NCBI GenBank assembly: GCA_903896775.1 | Contig: CAITZE010000032.1 | Coordinates: forward strand, 1-5,601 | Reading direction: 5' to 3' | Length of the DNA stretch: 5,601 bases | Origin: an uncultured bacterium | Lineage (GTDB): Bacteria; Pseudomonadota; Alphaproteobacteria; Rhodospirillales; Rhodospirillaceae | Shown: one piece after another, positions 1-4,824 of the stretch | How positions within the stretch are numbered: the stretch's first letter is position 1 | Layout: the number at the start of each line of letters is the position of its first letter | The notes under the pieces: model-generated | Database searches by the model: none | What the model was told of the DNA's origin: nothing | Seen by the model: only the letters and a program-made list of their open reading frames with translations | Program-made: the position numbers and the translations under genes

Positions 1-1183
1 AGGTGATATCGACCTGGCCGCCGCCGAAGCTGACGGCATAGAGGCCCTTCTTCACCGAACCAATGATCTCCTGCGGATCGCGGTCGCCGCCTAGCATGAA
101 AGTGTTCGTCATGCGCGGCATCGGATGATAGGCGTGGGACTGGCGGCGTCCGTTGCCTGTGGGCTTCATGCCCATGAGGCGCGCGTTCAAACGGTCCTGC
201 AAATAGCCGGTGAGGATGCCGTCTTCGATCAACACGGTGCGTGAGGTCGGTGTGCCTTCGTCGTCGATGGTCAGCGAACCGCGGCGGTCGGCGAAGGTAC
301 CGTCGTCGACGACGGTGACACCTTTGGCGGCGACGCGTTGGCCCATGAGGTTGGAGAAGGCGGAAGTTTTCTTGCGGTTGAAATCGCCTTCAAGCCCGTG
401 ACCCACGGCTTCATGCAACAGAATGCCGGGCCAGCCTGGGCCCAGCACCACCGGCATTTCGCCGCCGGGTGCTTCGATGGAATCCAAGTTCACCAGCGCC
501 TGACGCAGCGCTTCATCGACAGCGGCTTTCCAGCGTTCGGGTTTCAAGAACTCGCCGTAGAGCACACGGCCACCGGTGCCGTAGCTGCCGGTTTCCATGC
601 GCGTGCCGTCGCCGACGACGATGTTCACATTGAGACGTACCAGCGGGCGGATATCGGCCACGGCTTCACCGCCGGGACGCACGATATGCACAGCCTGCCA
701 CGATCCGCCGAGAGACGCGGTGACTTGTTTGACGCGCGGATCGCGTGCGCGGGCGTAAGCATCGATCTCGGCCAGCACGCCGACCTTCACATCGAAAGGC
801 ACGGCGGGCAGCGGATTGGCATCGGTATAAAGCTGGTGGTTGGTGCCCTGCGGCGGATCGGCGAAAGTGCCGCCGCTGCCTGAACGCACGGCGCGCACGG
901 TATCGGCGGCGCGCGCGAGGGCTTGCTCGTTCAAGGTGGAAGAATGCGCAAAGCCCGTGGTCTCGCCAGAAACAGCGCGCAGGCCAAAACCTTGCGAGGT
1001 ATCGAAAGACGCGTTTTTGATGCGCCCGTCATCGAACAGGAAATTCTCAGACTGGGCGTATTCCAGATACAGCTCGCCGTCGTCGCAGCCTTTCAAGGCA
1101 TTGCCGACGATCTTGTCCACGGCGCCCTTGTCCATGCCGGTCTTAGCGAAGAACAGCGTTTCGGTCTCTTTGAGATCGGCCAT
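1..1183 (-). CDS. tldD: TldD family zinc metalloprotease, C-terminal end cut by window edge
   Basis: TldD partners with PmbA/TldE in a cytoplasmic metalloprotease that trims unfolded or leader-type peptides (known for microcin B17 maturation and CcdA turnover in E. coli). Translating 394 codons from the ATG at 1183 gives an uninterrupted frame. The hallmark HExxxH motif (HEAVGHGLEGDF) has His257, Glu258 and His262 (bases 398-415). Downstream come the family's VVDDGT, DDEGTPT, LIEDGILTGYLQDR and QSYAHPMPRMTNTF segments. E. coli TldD has about 480 residues, so roughly 80-90 residues, including the expected third zinc ligand (a late cysteine), lie outside the window. The start is supported by GGAG at 1195-1192, 8 nt upstream and overlapping the end of ctaA. 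The ctaA stop is only 5 nt before this ATG, so the two are probably cotranscribed and translationally coupled. In alphaproteobacteria tldD often sits near cytochrome oxidase genes, which fits this neighbour. Family assignment is very secure; the physiological substrate here is unknown. Confidence 0.96.
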   Translation of the reverse strand, partial: MADLKETETLFFAKTGMDKGAVDKIVGNALKGCDDGELYLEYAQSENFLFDDGRIKNASFDTSQGFGLRAVSGETTGFAHSSTLNEQALARAADTVRAVRSGSGGTFADPPQGTNHQLYTDANPLPAVPFDVKVGVLAEIDAYARARDPRVKQVTASLGGSWQAVHIVRPGGEAVADIRPLVRLNVNIVVGDGTRMETGSYGTGGRVLYGEFLKPERWKAAVDEALRQALVNLDSIEAPGGEMPVVLGPGWPGILLHEAVGHGLEGDFNRKKTSAFSNLMGQRVAAKGVTVVDDGTFADRRGSLTIDDEGTPTSRTVLIEDGILTGYLQDRLNARLMGMKPTGNGRRQSHAYHPMPRMTNTFMLGGDRDPQEIIGSVKKGLYAVSFGGGQVDIT

Positions 1184-1188
1184 GGTAC

Positions 1189-2280
1189 TTACTCCGCCGG
1201 TTTGACTTGTAAGGATTGAGCATAGCCCGGTTCGCGGGCCGGCGCGCGCACCGTATGCGCTAGACATAAGGCGAGGGTGAACAAGGTCAAGGCGCCGGTC
1301 TGGTGGGCGAGCGCCAAAGGCACCGGTACCACTAACAATAATGTCGAGATGCCGAGGCTGACCTGGATCAGCGCCATGCCGAGCACCGCGTGAACCAGAA
1401 TGCGCGCGCGGCGCGAGAGCAGCTTACGCCGCGCCCACATCCAACCTCCGGCAATCGCCAGCAGCAGCGTGACGGCCAGAACGCGGTGATCGAACTGCAC
1501 GGTGGTGGCGTTCTCGAACAGGTTCGCAACCCACGGCGTCATGATGAACAGACCCGGCGGGGCAAGATGACCATCCATCAAGGGGAAGGTGTTGTAAGCA
1601 AGACCAGCGCGCAAGCCCGCAACGAAGGCGCCCGAAACCATGACGAAGACCACGGCGCAAGCAAGCGCAGCGGCAGGCCGCCACAGCAGTGCATCGTCGC
1701 GGGATTTCTGGCCGGGGATTCTTGTGCGCGCGAAGAGATCAAGCGCCGTCCAGATCAGCGCCGCATATAAAAGCAGCGCCGTGAATAAATGCGCGGCGAG
1801 GCGGTACTGGCTGACGGCGGGCTGGCTCTCCAGTCCGCTCGCGACCATGAACCAACCCAGCGCACCTTGCGCGCCGCCCAGCACAAACAATCCGCCGAGC
1901 TTCCAAGCCAGCGGTCTATCGATGGCGCCTTTGGCGAGGAACCACAGGAACGGCAGCAGGAACACCATACCGATGATACGGCCCCACAGGCGGTGCAGAT
2001 ATTCCAGCCAATAGATGCCTTTGAAGTCTTCGACGGTCATCCAGCTATTCTTTTGCTCGAACTGCGGCGACTGCTGGTAGTTCTGGAATTCGGCTTGCCA
2101 CTCGGCATCGCCCATCGGCGGTGTGACGGTGAGTGGTTTCCACTCCACCATCGAGAGGCCGGATTCCGTGAGACGCGTCGCACCGCCCAGCATCACCATG
2201 CCGAAGACCATGACGGCGCAAAGGGTCAGCCACCAAGCCATAGCGCGAATGTGAGGAGAAGCGGTAAGGGTCGAGGTCAT
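1189..2280 (-). CDS. ctaA: Heme A synthase (COX15/CtaA)
   Basis: CtaA oxidises the C8 methyl of heme O to a formyl group, making heme A for aa3-type cytochrome oxidase; it acts in the inner membrane. The 363-residue protein is the usual length for the proteobacterial/mitochondrial COX15 type. About eight hydrophobic segments are visible (roughly 14-34, 97-117, 128-148, 163-183, 203-224, 264-281, 294-316, 322-343). The four expected heme-ligand histidines are present: His96 in EYLHRLWGR, His164 in YRLAAHLF, His265 in QFDHR and His326 in LAHQTGA. Other family signatures are GGATRLTESGLSMVEWKP near the N-terminus and GLRAGLAYNTFPLMDG around 222-237. The external-loop cysteine pair of Bacillus CtaA is absent, as in alphaproteobacterial COX15. 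The start at 2280 gives a full N-terminus, but no convincing Shine-Dalgarno precedes it. An in-frame Met14 also lacks one, so the 2280 start is preferred on length. tldD follows 5 nt after the stop. Confidence 0.97.
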   Translation of the reverse strand: MTSTLTASPHIRAMAWWLTLCAVMVFGMVMLGGATRLTESGLSMVEWKPLTVTPPMGDAEWQAEFQNYQQSPQFEQKNSWMTVEDFKGIYWLEYLHRLWGRIIGMVFLLPFLWFLAKGAIDRPLAWKLGGLFVLGGAQGALGWFMVASGLESQPAVSQYRLAAHLFTALLLYAALIWTALDLFARTRIPGQKSRDDALLWRPAAALACAVVFVMVSGAFVAGLRAGLAYNTFPLMDGHLAPPGLFIMTPWVANLFENATTVQFDHRVLAVTLLLAIAGGWMWARRKLLSRRARILVHAVLGMALIQVSLGISTLLLVVPVPLALAHQTGALTLFTLALCLAHTVRAPAREPGYAQSLQVKPAE

Positions 2281-2316
2281 GGATCGAGGGTTTAGGCCAA
2301 GGATTGAGCGATGACA

Positions 2317-2345
2317 ACTATAGCAATCGCACAGGTGAATGTGAC
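2317..2345 (-). promoter_or_regulatory. Candidate sigma70-type promoter for ctaA-tldD
   Basis: On the minus strand a -35-like GTCACA (2345-2340, 4 of 6 to TTGACA) is separated by 17 nt from TATAGT (2322-2317, 5 of 6 to TATAAT). Transcription would start near 2310, leaving about 30 nt of leader before the ctaA ATG. It does not overlap the palindrome at 2385-2407, so ctaA is not obviously controlled by the neighbouring Rrf2 regulator. Identified by eye only. Confidence 0.45.
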
Positions 2346-2366
2346 CCGATTTTCAGCCGGGAGTTT

Positions 2367-2395
2367 TTGACAATATCCCGCCGGTTACGGATACT
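2367..2395 (+). promoter_or_regulatory. Promoter of the Rrf2 regulator gene
   Basis: A perfect -35 TTGACA (2367-2372) is followed after 17 nt by GATACT (2390-2395, 4 of 6 to TATAAT). The -10 hexamer lies within the left arm and spacer of the palindrome at 2385-2407. A repressor bound there would physically block RNA polymerase. The expected start near 2402 gives a leader of about 28 nt carrying GAGGA at 2416-2420, 9 nt before the ATG. The strong -35, weak -10 and overlapping operator are typical of a negatively autoregulated Rrf2 gene. Confidence 0.7.
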
Positions 2396-2407
2396 TCGTA
2401 TCCTTAA
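2385..2407. promoter_or_regulatory. Palindromic operator at the Rrf2 regulator promoter
   Basis: Left arm TTACGGATAC, spacer TTC, right arm GTATCCTTAA. The two 10-nt arms are complementary except for one position (C at 2388 against T at 2404), and the inner GGATAC/GTATCC pairing is perfect. The site covers the -10 of the regulator's promoter. It matches the palindrome at 3421-3449 in arm sequence and 3-nt spacer, which makes it a probable binding site for the adjacent Rrf2 protein and implies autoregulation. Binding is inferred, not shown. Confidence 0.75.
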
Positions 2408-2429
2408 ACCAGCATGAGGATGCGCGGCT

Positions 2430-2915
2430 ATGCTTCTCCGCAATCAGGTCGAATGGGCTTTGCATTGTTGCGCGGTGATGGTCGGAATGCCCGCCGAGCG
2501 CTTCCTCGCCACCAAAGTTCTGGCCGAGTTCCACGAGGTGCCGAAGGAATACCTGTCCAAAGCGCTGCAGAGTTTATCGCAGGCCGGGATTATCGAGGGC
2601 ACGCTGGGGCCTAACGGCGGTTATCGTTTGGCTAAAGCGCCGAGCGAAATCACTTTCCTCGACGTGGTCGAAGCGGTGGAAGGCAGGACCTCAAGTTTTG
2701 CCTGCACCGAAATCCGGCGCAACAATCCGTGCAGGCCTACAAGAATGCGCGACCCCAAGCCTTGCGCCGTTGCGCGCGTGATGTGGGAGGCCGACGCCGC
2801 GTGGCGTAAAACTTTGCGCGGCGTGCGCCTGTCGGACCTCGCGAAGACTCTGGAAAGCGATATCCCCGCCGAACTCGCCGCCAAAAATACGGAATGGCTG
2901 CTCGCGCGGAGTTAA
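2430..2915 (+). CDS. Rrf2 family transcriptional regulator, RsrR-like, probable Fe-S or thiol redox sensor
   Basis: This 161-residue Rrf2-type winged-helix regulator presumably acts as a dimeric DNA-binding repressor. The helix-turn-helix region (about 25-53, FLATKVLAEFHEVPKEYLSK) is followed by the wing (LGPNGGYRLAKAPSEITFLDVVEAVEG, 59-85), the most conserved part of the family. Three cysteines follow, Cys92, Cys101 and Cys112, spaced C-X8-C-X10-C, ending in CAVARVMWEADAAW. IscR, NsrR and RirA have tighter spacings. Glu8 and His12 in VEWALHCC sit where, from memory, Streptomyces RsrR uses Glu and His as [2Fe-2S] ligands, and FxCTEIR also recalls RsrR. Cys13 and Cys14 form an extra vicinal pair. 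The start is fixed by GAGGA at 2416-2420, 9 nt upstream. It is convergent with an AhpD-like gene whose promoter carries the same operator, so it probably regulates itself and that gene. The Rrf2 fold is certain; cluster binding and the signal are inferred. Confidence 0.93.
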   Translation: MLLRNQVEWALHCCAVMVGMPAERFLATKVLAEFHEVPKEYLSKALQSLSQAGIIEGTLGPNGGYRLAKAPSEITFLDVVEAVEGRTSSFACTEIRRNNPCRPTRMRDPKPCAVARVMWEADAAWRKTLRGVRLSDLAKTLESDIPAELAAKNTEWLLARS

Positions 2916-2931
2916 GTGCGCGGAGTTAGGT
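2904..2931. repeat. 14-bp tandem duplication across two convergent stop codons
   Basis: GCGCGGAGTTAAGT (2904-2917) is immediately followed by GCGCGGAGTTAGGT (2918-2931), differing at one base. The first copy carries the stop of the Rrf2 gene (TAA at 2913-2915). The second carries the complement of the stop of the AhpD-like gene (TTA at 2926-2928). The self-complementary TTAA of the first copy would by itself give a stop on both strands, so a single ancestral copy could have ended both genes with an overlap. Confidence 0.8.
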
Positions 2932-3411
2932 GAGGTTGGCTTTATCCAGCCCAAAGCGCTGATCGGCCGATCCCGGCGCAGGCTGAAAAGCGGTGCCCAG
3001 CCGGTTCCAGGTATTGATATTGGCGATACAGAACGTGAGATCCGCGAGTTCCTTCTCCGAGAAAGCGGCGCTCGCATAGTTATAGGCGGCGTCCGATACG
3101 CCTTTTGCACCGAGTGCGGTCAAGGCTTCCGTCCAGGCCAGGGCGGCTTTTTCGCGCGCGGTGAACAGCGGCGATTCCGGCCAGATCGCGACGTGATGCA
3201 GCCGTAACTCGCGCTCGCCATGCAGCCGCGCCTGCTTGATATGCATATCGAGACAGAAGGCGCAGCCGTTCATCTGCGACGCGCGAATGGACACGAGATC
3301 GCGGGTGGGTTCTTCGATGGCTCCGCCGGCAACTGCGGCGCTGAAGGCCAGCAGTTTTTTGGTCTGCTCGGCGGCAAGGTCCATGTAGGTGAGCGCAAGG
3401 CGGTTCGACAT
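2926..3411 (-). CDS. AhpD-like / carboxymuconolactone decarboxylase family protein
   Basis: This 161-residue single-domain protein belongs to the AhpD/CMD superfamily of small all-helical proteins, many of which act as peroxidases or thiol reductases through a CxxC. The core is RASQMNGCAFCLDMHIKQAR, with Cys50, Cys53 and His57 in the C-X2-C-X3-H arrangement. The C-terminal part (EREL...IWPESPLFTAREKAALAWTEALT, 67-98) is typical of the alkylhydroperoxidase-core subgroup and not of true aromatic-pathway decarboxylases. At the position 12 residues before the first cysteine, where AhpD has a catalytic Glu, this protein has Asp38. AGGAG at 3422-3418, 6 nt before the ATG, fixes the start. A perfect palindrome (3421-3449) overlaps the promoter and touches the Shine-Dalgarno, so expression is probably under tight repression by the convergent Rrf2 protein. 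No aromatic catabolism gene is nearby, which favours a redox or detoxification role. The substrate is unknown. Confidence 0.9.
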   Translation of the reverse strand: MSNRLALTYMDLAAEQTKKLLAFSAAVAGGAIEEPTRDLVSIRASQMNGCAFCLDMHIKQARLHGERELRLHHVAIWPESPLFTAREKAALAWTEALTALGAKGVSDAAYNYASAAFSEKELADLTFCIANINTWNRLGTAFQPAPGSADQRFGLDKANLT

Positions 3412-3420
3412 CGTGGTCTC

Positions 3421-3449
3421 CTATTAAGGATATTATATATCCTTAATAG
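3421..3449. promoter_or_regulatory. Perfect 13-3-13 palindromic operator upstream of the AhpD-like gene
   Basis: Arms CTATTAAGGATAT (3421-3433) and ATATCCTTAATAG (3437-3449) are exact reverse complements around a TAT spacer. The inner 10-3-10 part (3424-3446) has the same layout as the site at 2385-2407: TTAnGGATAY, 3 nt, RTATCCTTAA. It lies between the -35 and the start codon of the AhpD-like gene and overlaps the first two bases of its Shine-Dalgarno complement. The AT-rich block stands out in a GC-rich surround. The most likely binder is the Rrf2 regulator encoded at 2430-2915. Confidence 0.85.
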
Positions 3450-3471
3450 CGAAGGGCGCGCCGGATGTAAA
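3443..3471 (-). promoter_or_regulatory. Candidate promoter of the AhpD-like gene, overlapped by the operator
   Basis: On the minus strand TTTACA (3471-3466, 5 of 6 to TTGACA) is followed after 17 nt by TATTAA (3448-3443, 4 of 6 to TATAAT). A perfect TATAAT also occurs at 3437-3432 in the palindrome centre, but without a -35 at proper spacing. Either -10 lies inside the 29-bp palindrome, so a bound repressor would exclude polymerase. The leader would be about 14-25 nt. Confidence 0.55.
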
Positions 3472-3511
3472 GATCGGTGTGGAAGGGGCACAGAAAGCAG
3501 CCCTTTGCCTT

Positions 3512-3530
3512 GTGTAACGGGCCCGTGTAA
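3512..3530. other. Small palindrome inside a GTGTAA direct repeat before the glycosyltransferase gene
   Basis: The self-complementary ACGGGCCCGT (3517-3526) is bracketed by two direct copies of GTGTAA (3512-3517 and 3525-3530). It lies 10 nt before the GT2 start codon. No good promoter for the glycosyltransferase was found; the best pair is TTGCCT (3505-3510) and TAAGAC (3528-3533), which is weak and would place the start of transcription almost at the ATG. The function of the palindrome is unknown. Confidence 0.35.
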
Positions 3531-3539
3531 GACGAGGTT

Positions 3540-4280
3540 ATGACCGCCGAAACGCCTGAAATTAAAGTCCCAGAATTATCTGTCGTCGTGCCGATGAAGA
3601 ACGAGGCCGGAAACGCCGGTCCGTTGACGGGCGAAATCCATGCTGCGCTAAAGGGCAAGCTCGCCTACGAGATCGTCTATGTCGACGATGGCTCGACTGA
3701 TGCGACGGCTGCGGAATTGGGCGCGCTCGCCGCCGCCGATCCTCAGATCCGTCTCATTCGCCATCGTCACTCCTGCGGCCAGAGTCAGGCGACGATCTCG
3801 GGCGTTGCGGCGGCCGAGGGAATTTGGATCGCGACCCTCGACGGCGACGGCCAGAATGATCCCGCCGATCTGCCGAAGATGCTGGCCATGCGTGATCAGC
3901 GCGGCGATCAAGCGGCACGCACCTTATTCCTGGGCCGGCGCGCGAAACGTCAGGATAGCGCGGCGCGGTTAGTAGCCTCGCGCATCGCCAATGGCGTGCG
4001 CGGTGCGCTGCTGCAAGACCGCACGCCGGACTCCGGCTGCGGCATCAAACTCATTCGCCGTGATCTGTTTCTGGAATTGCCGCGCTTCAATGCGCTGCAT
4101 CGTTTTATGCCGGCGCTGGTGATCCGTGCTGGCGGCACGGTGGTTTCGGTGCCGGTCAATCATCGCCCGCGCACACGCGGCGTGTCGAAATACGGCATCC
4201 TGCAACGTGGGGCGATTGGCCTTGTCGATCTGCTGGGCGTGTTCTGGTTGTTGCGGCGGAATACTCTACCGAAGCTTTGA
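3540..4280 (+). CDS. Family 2 glycosyltransferase, polyprenyl-phosphate sugar transferase (DPM1/ArnC-like)
   Basis: This is probably an inverting GT-A enzyme that moves a sugar from a nucleotide donor to undecaprenyl phosphate at the cytoplasmic face of the inner membrane. The 246-residue protein opens with LSVVVPMKNEAGN (13-25), then the nucleotide-binding EIVYVDDGSTD (44-54, Asp49 and Asp50). The metal-site segment is LDGDGQNDPADLP (100-112), followed by SGCGIKLIRRD (165-175) and the acceptor-side VNHRPRTRGVSKYG (206-219), all characteristic of the DPM1-like branch. Only one C-terminal hydrophobic stretch (about 223-238) is present, so it lacks the two-helix C-terminus of ArnC and GtrB. An in-frame stop at 3528-3530 leaves ATG 3540 as the upstream-most start; GAGG at 3534-3537 is only 2 nt away, so initiation may be weak. 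A LAB_N protein follows after 137 nt, a pairing common in alphaproteobacteria. Donor sugar and final acceptor cannot be read from the sequence. Confidence 0.92.
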   Translation: MTAETPEIKVPELSVVVPMKNEAGNAGPLTGEIHAALKGKLAYEIVYVDDGSTDATAAELGALAAADPQIRLIRHRHSCGQSQATISGVAAAEGIWIATLDGDGQNDPADLPKMLAMRDQRGDQAARTLFLGRRAKRQDSAARLVASRIANGVRGALLQDRTPDSGCGIKLIRRDLFLELPRFNALHRFMPALVIRAGGTVVSVPVNHRPRTRGVSKYGILQRGAIGLVDLLGVFWLLRRNTLPKL

Positions 4281-4306
4281 AACGGGTATTATTCACATAC
4301 AATGTC

Positions 4307-4332
4307 ATGCTTGCGGCGATAGCCGCGAGCAT
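4307..4332 (+). other. RNA hairpin downstream of the glycosyltransferase, possible attenuator or weak terminator
   Basis: ATGCTTGCGGC (4307-4317), loop GATA, GCCGCGAGCAT (4322-4332) form an 11-bp stem with a single G-U wobble. It starts 26 nt after the GT2 stop. A short T-rich run (TTTTGTTT, 4339-4346) begins 7 nt after the stem, too far and too broken for a canonical intrinsic terminator, so only partial termination or 3'-end protection is suggested. Confidence 0.45.
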
Positions 4333-4359
4333 CCAGGCTTTTGTTTATAAAAGTTCTGG

Positions 4360-4389
4360 ATCCTCGGCCCCTAAACCGGGGCCAAGGAT
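4360..4389. other. Strong hairpin in the leader of the LAB_N gene
   Basis: ATCCTCGGCCCC (4360-4371), loop TAAACC, GGGGCCAAGGAT (4378-4389) pair over 12 positions with one C-A mismatch and six consecutive G-C pairs next to the loop. No T-run follows on the plus strand, so it is not a typical terminator. It ends 28 nt before the LAB_N start codon and leaves the Shine-Dalgarno (AGGAG 4407-4411) free. It may act in RNA stability, processing between the two genes, or attenuation. Confidence 0.55.
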
Positions 4390-4417
4390 GGCGGGATTGG
4401 GGATTTAGGAGCCTTCT

Positions 4418-4735
4418 ATGACGTGGTTCGTCGATTGGTTCTCGCACATGGACGCCACCAAGGCGCTGGGCATCGTCGGGCAGGTGCTGTTTGGCTCGCG
4501 CTTCTTCGTGCAATGGATCGCTAGCGAGCGCGCTCAGCGCAGCGTTATCCCGGTGGCTTTCTGGTATTTGAGTCTGGTCGGCGCGGCGCTGACGGCCTTC
4601 TATGCTTACGATGTTAAAGACCCGGTGTTCCTGGTGCCGCAAGTCGGTGGCCTGCTGATCTACGCGCGGAACCTCTATTTCGTGTACCGCGACAGGAAGC
4701 ACGCCCCTCCGCTCATGGGCCCCAAGCAGGCTTAA
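4418..4735 (+). CDS. LAB_N domain small membrane protein (lipid A biosynthesis N-terminal domain)
   Basis: This 105-residue protein consists almost entirely of the LAB_N domain, first seen fused to the N-terminus of some lipid-A-disaccharide synthases and common as a stand-alone membrane protein. Three hydrophobic segments are visible (about 15-35, 43-63 and 68-88). The signature residues are in place: GQVLFGSRFFVQWIASE (21-37), then S-x-I-P-x-x-F-W-x-x-S (42-52) and KDPVFLVPQVGGLLIYARNLYF (67-88). The start is supported by AGGAG at 4407-4411, 6 nt upstream. It follows a DPM1-like glycosyltransferase; in many alphaproteobacteria these two genes are accompanied by a GT39/ArnT-type membrane transferase, but here the next gene is groES. 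It is probably an inner-membrane accessory factor in lipid-linked sugar handling, an inference from context because the biochemical activity of stand-alone LAB_N proteins is not established. It should not be called LpxB. Confidence 0.9.
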   Translation: MTWFVDWFSHMDATKALGIVGQVLFGSRFFVQWIASERAQRSVIPVAFWYLSLVGAALTAFYAYDVKDPVFLVPQVGGLLIYARNLYFVYRDRKHAPPLMGPKQA

Positions 4736-4771
4736 AGTCCCGTTTTCTCCCCGTTTTTCACAGGACCGTCC

Positions 4772-4800
4772 CTTGACTCATCAAGGGGGAGGCACTACCT
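4772..4800 (+). promoter_or_regulatory. Candidate heat-shock (RpoH-type) promoter of groESL
   Basis: CTTGAC (4772-4777), 17 nt, CTACCT (4795-4800). The CTTGA core at -35 and the CT-rich -10 resemble alphaproteobacterial RpoH promoters, although the -10 is only a partial match. The -35 is embedded in an inverted repeat, CCCTTGA (4770-4776), CTCA, TCAAGGG (4781-4787). The predicted transcription start falls at the left edge of the CIRCE element, the usual arrangement for HrcA repression. A vegetative promoter could also overlap (TTGACT at 4773-4778). Confidence 0.55.
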
Positions 4801-4824
4801 ACGTGGCACTCGTCAAGGGAGAGT
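4776..4824. repeat. Two imperfect 17-bp direct repeats spanning promoter and CIRCE
   Basis: ACTCATCAAGGGGGAGG (4776-4792) and ACTCGTCAAGGGAGAGT (4808-4824) match at 14 of 17 positions and start exactly 32 bp apart, about three helical turns. The second copy is the ACTC-N9-GAG core of the CIRCE element. The first keeps the same ACTC-N9-GAG geometry but has lost the outer arm sequence, so it looks like a degenerate second operator or a partial duplication. Confidence 0.6.

Noticed and set aside
338..883. Long plus-strand open frame (181 codons) opposite tldD
   Set aside because: It is fully antisense to the certain TldD frame, has no family motif and no ribosome binding site. It is explained by codon bias in a GC-rich gene. 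The overlapping frames at 210-401, 745-1020, 840-1205 and 923-1219 are rejected for the same reason.
1390..2295. Plus-strand open frames opposite ctaA (1390-1770, 1640-2014, 1789-2295)
   Set aside because: They are antisense shadows of a clear membrane protein gene. Their translations are rich in Arg, His and Gln, with no recognisable domain.
2414..2614. ATG at 2414 opening a 66-codon frame that overlaps the Rrf2 start
   Set aside because: It is out of frame with the Rrf2 protein, no Shine-Dalgarno was seen for it, and it ends inside the certain gene. Its start codon overlaps the real Shine-Dalgarno region.
2691..3110. Minus-strand frame of 139 codons spanning the convergent junction
   Set aside because: It overlaps the 3' ends of both the Rrf2 and AhpD-like genes in the wrong frames and shows no family features.
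4289..4702. Minus-strand frame of 137 codons opposite the LAB_N gene
   Set aside because: The plus-strand LAB_N signature and its Shine-Dalgarno are clear; the antisense translation is His/Arg-rich with no motif.
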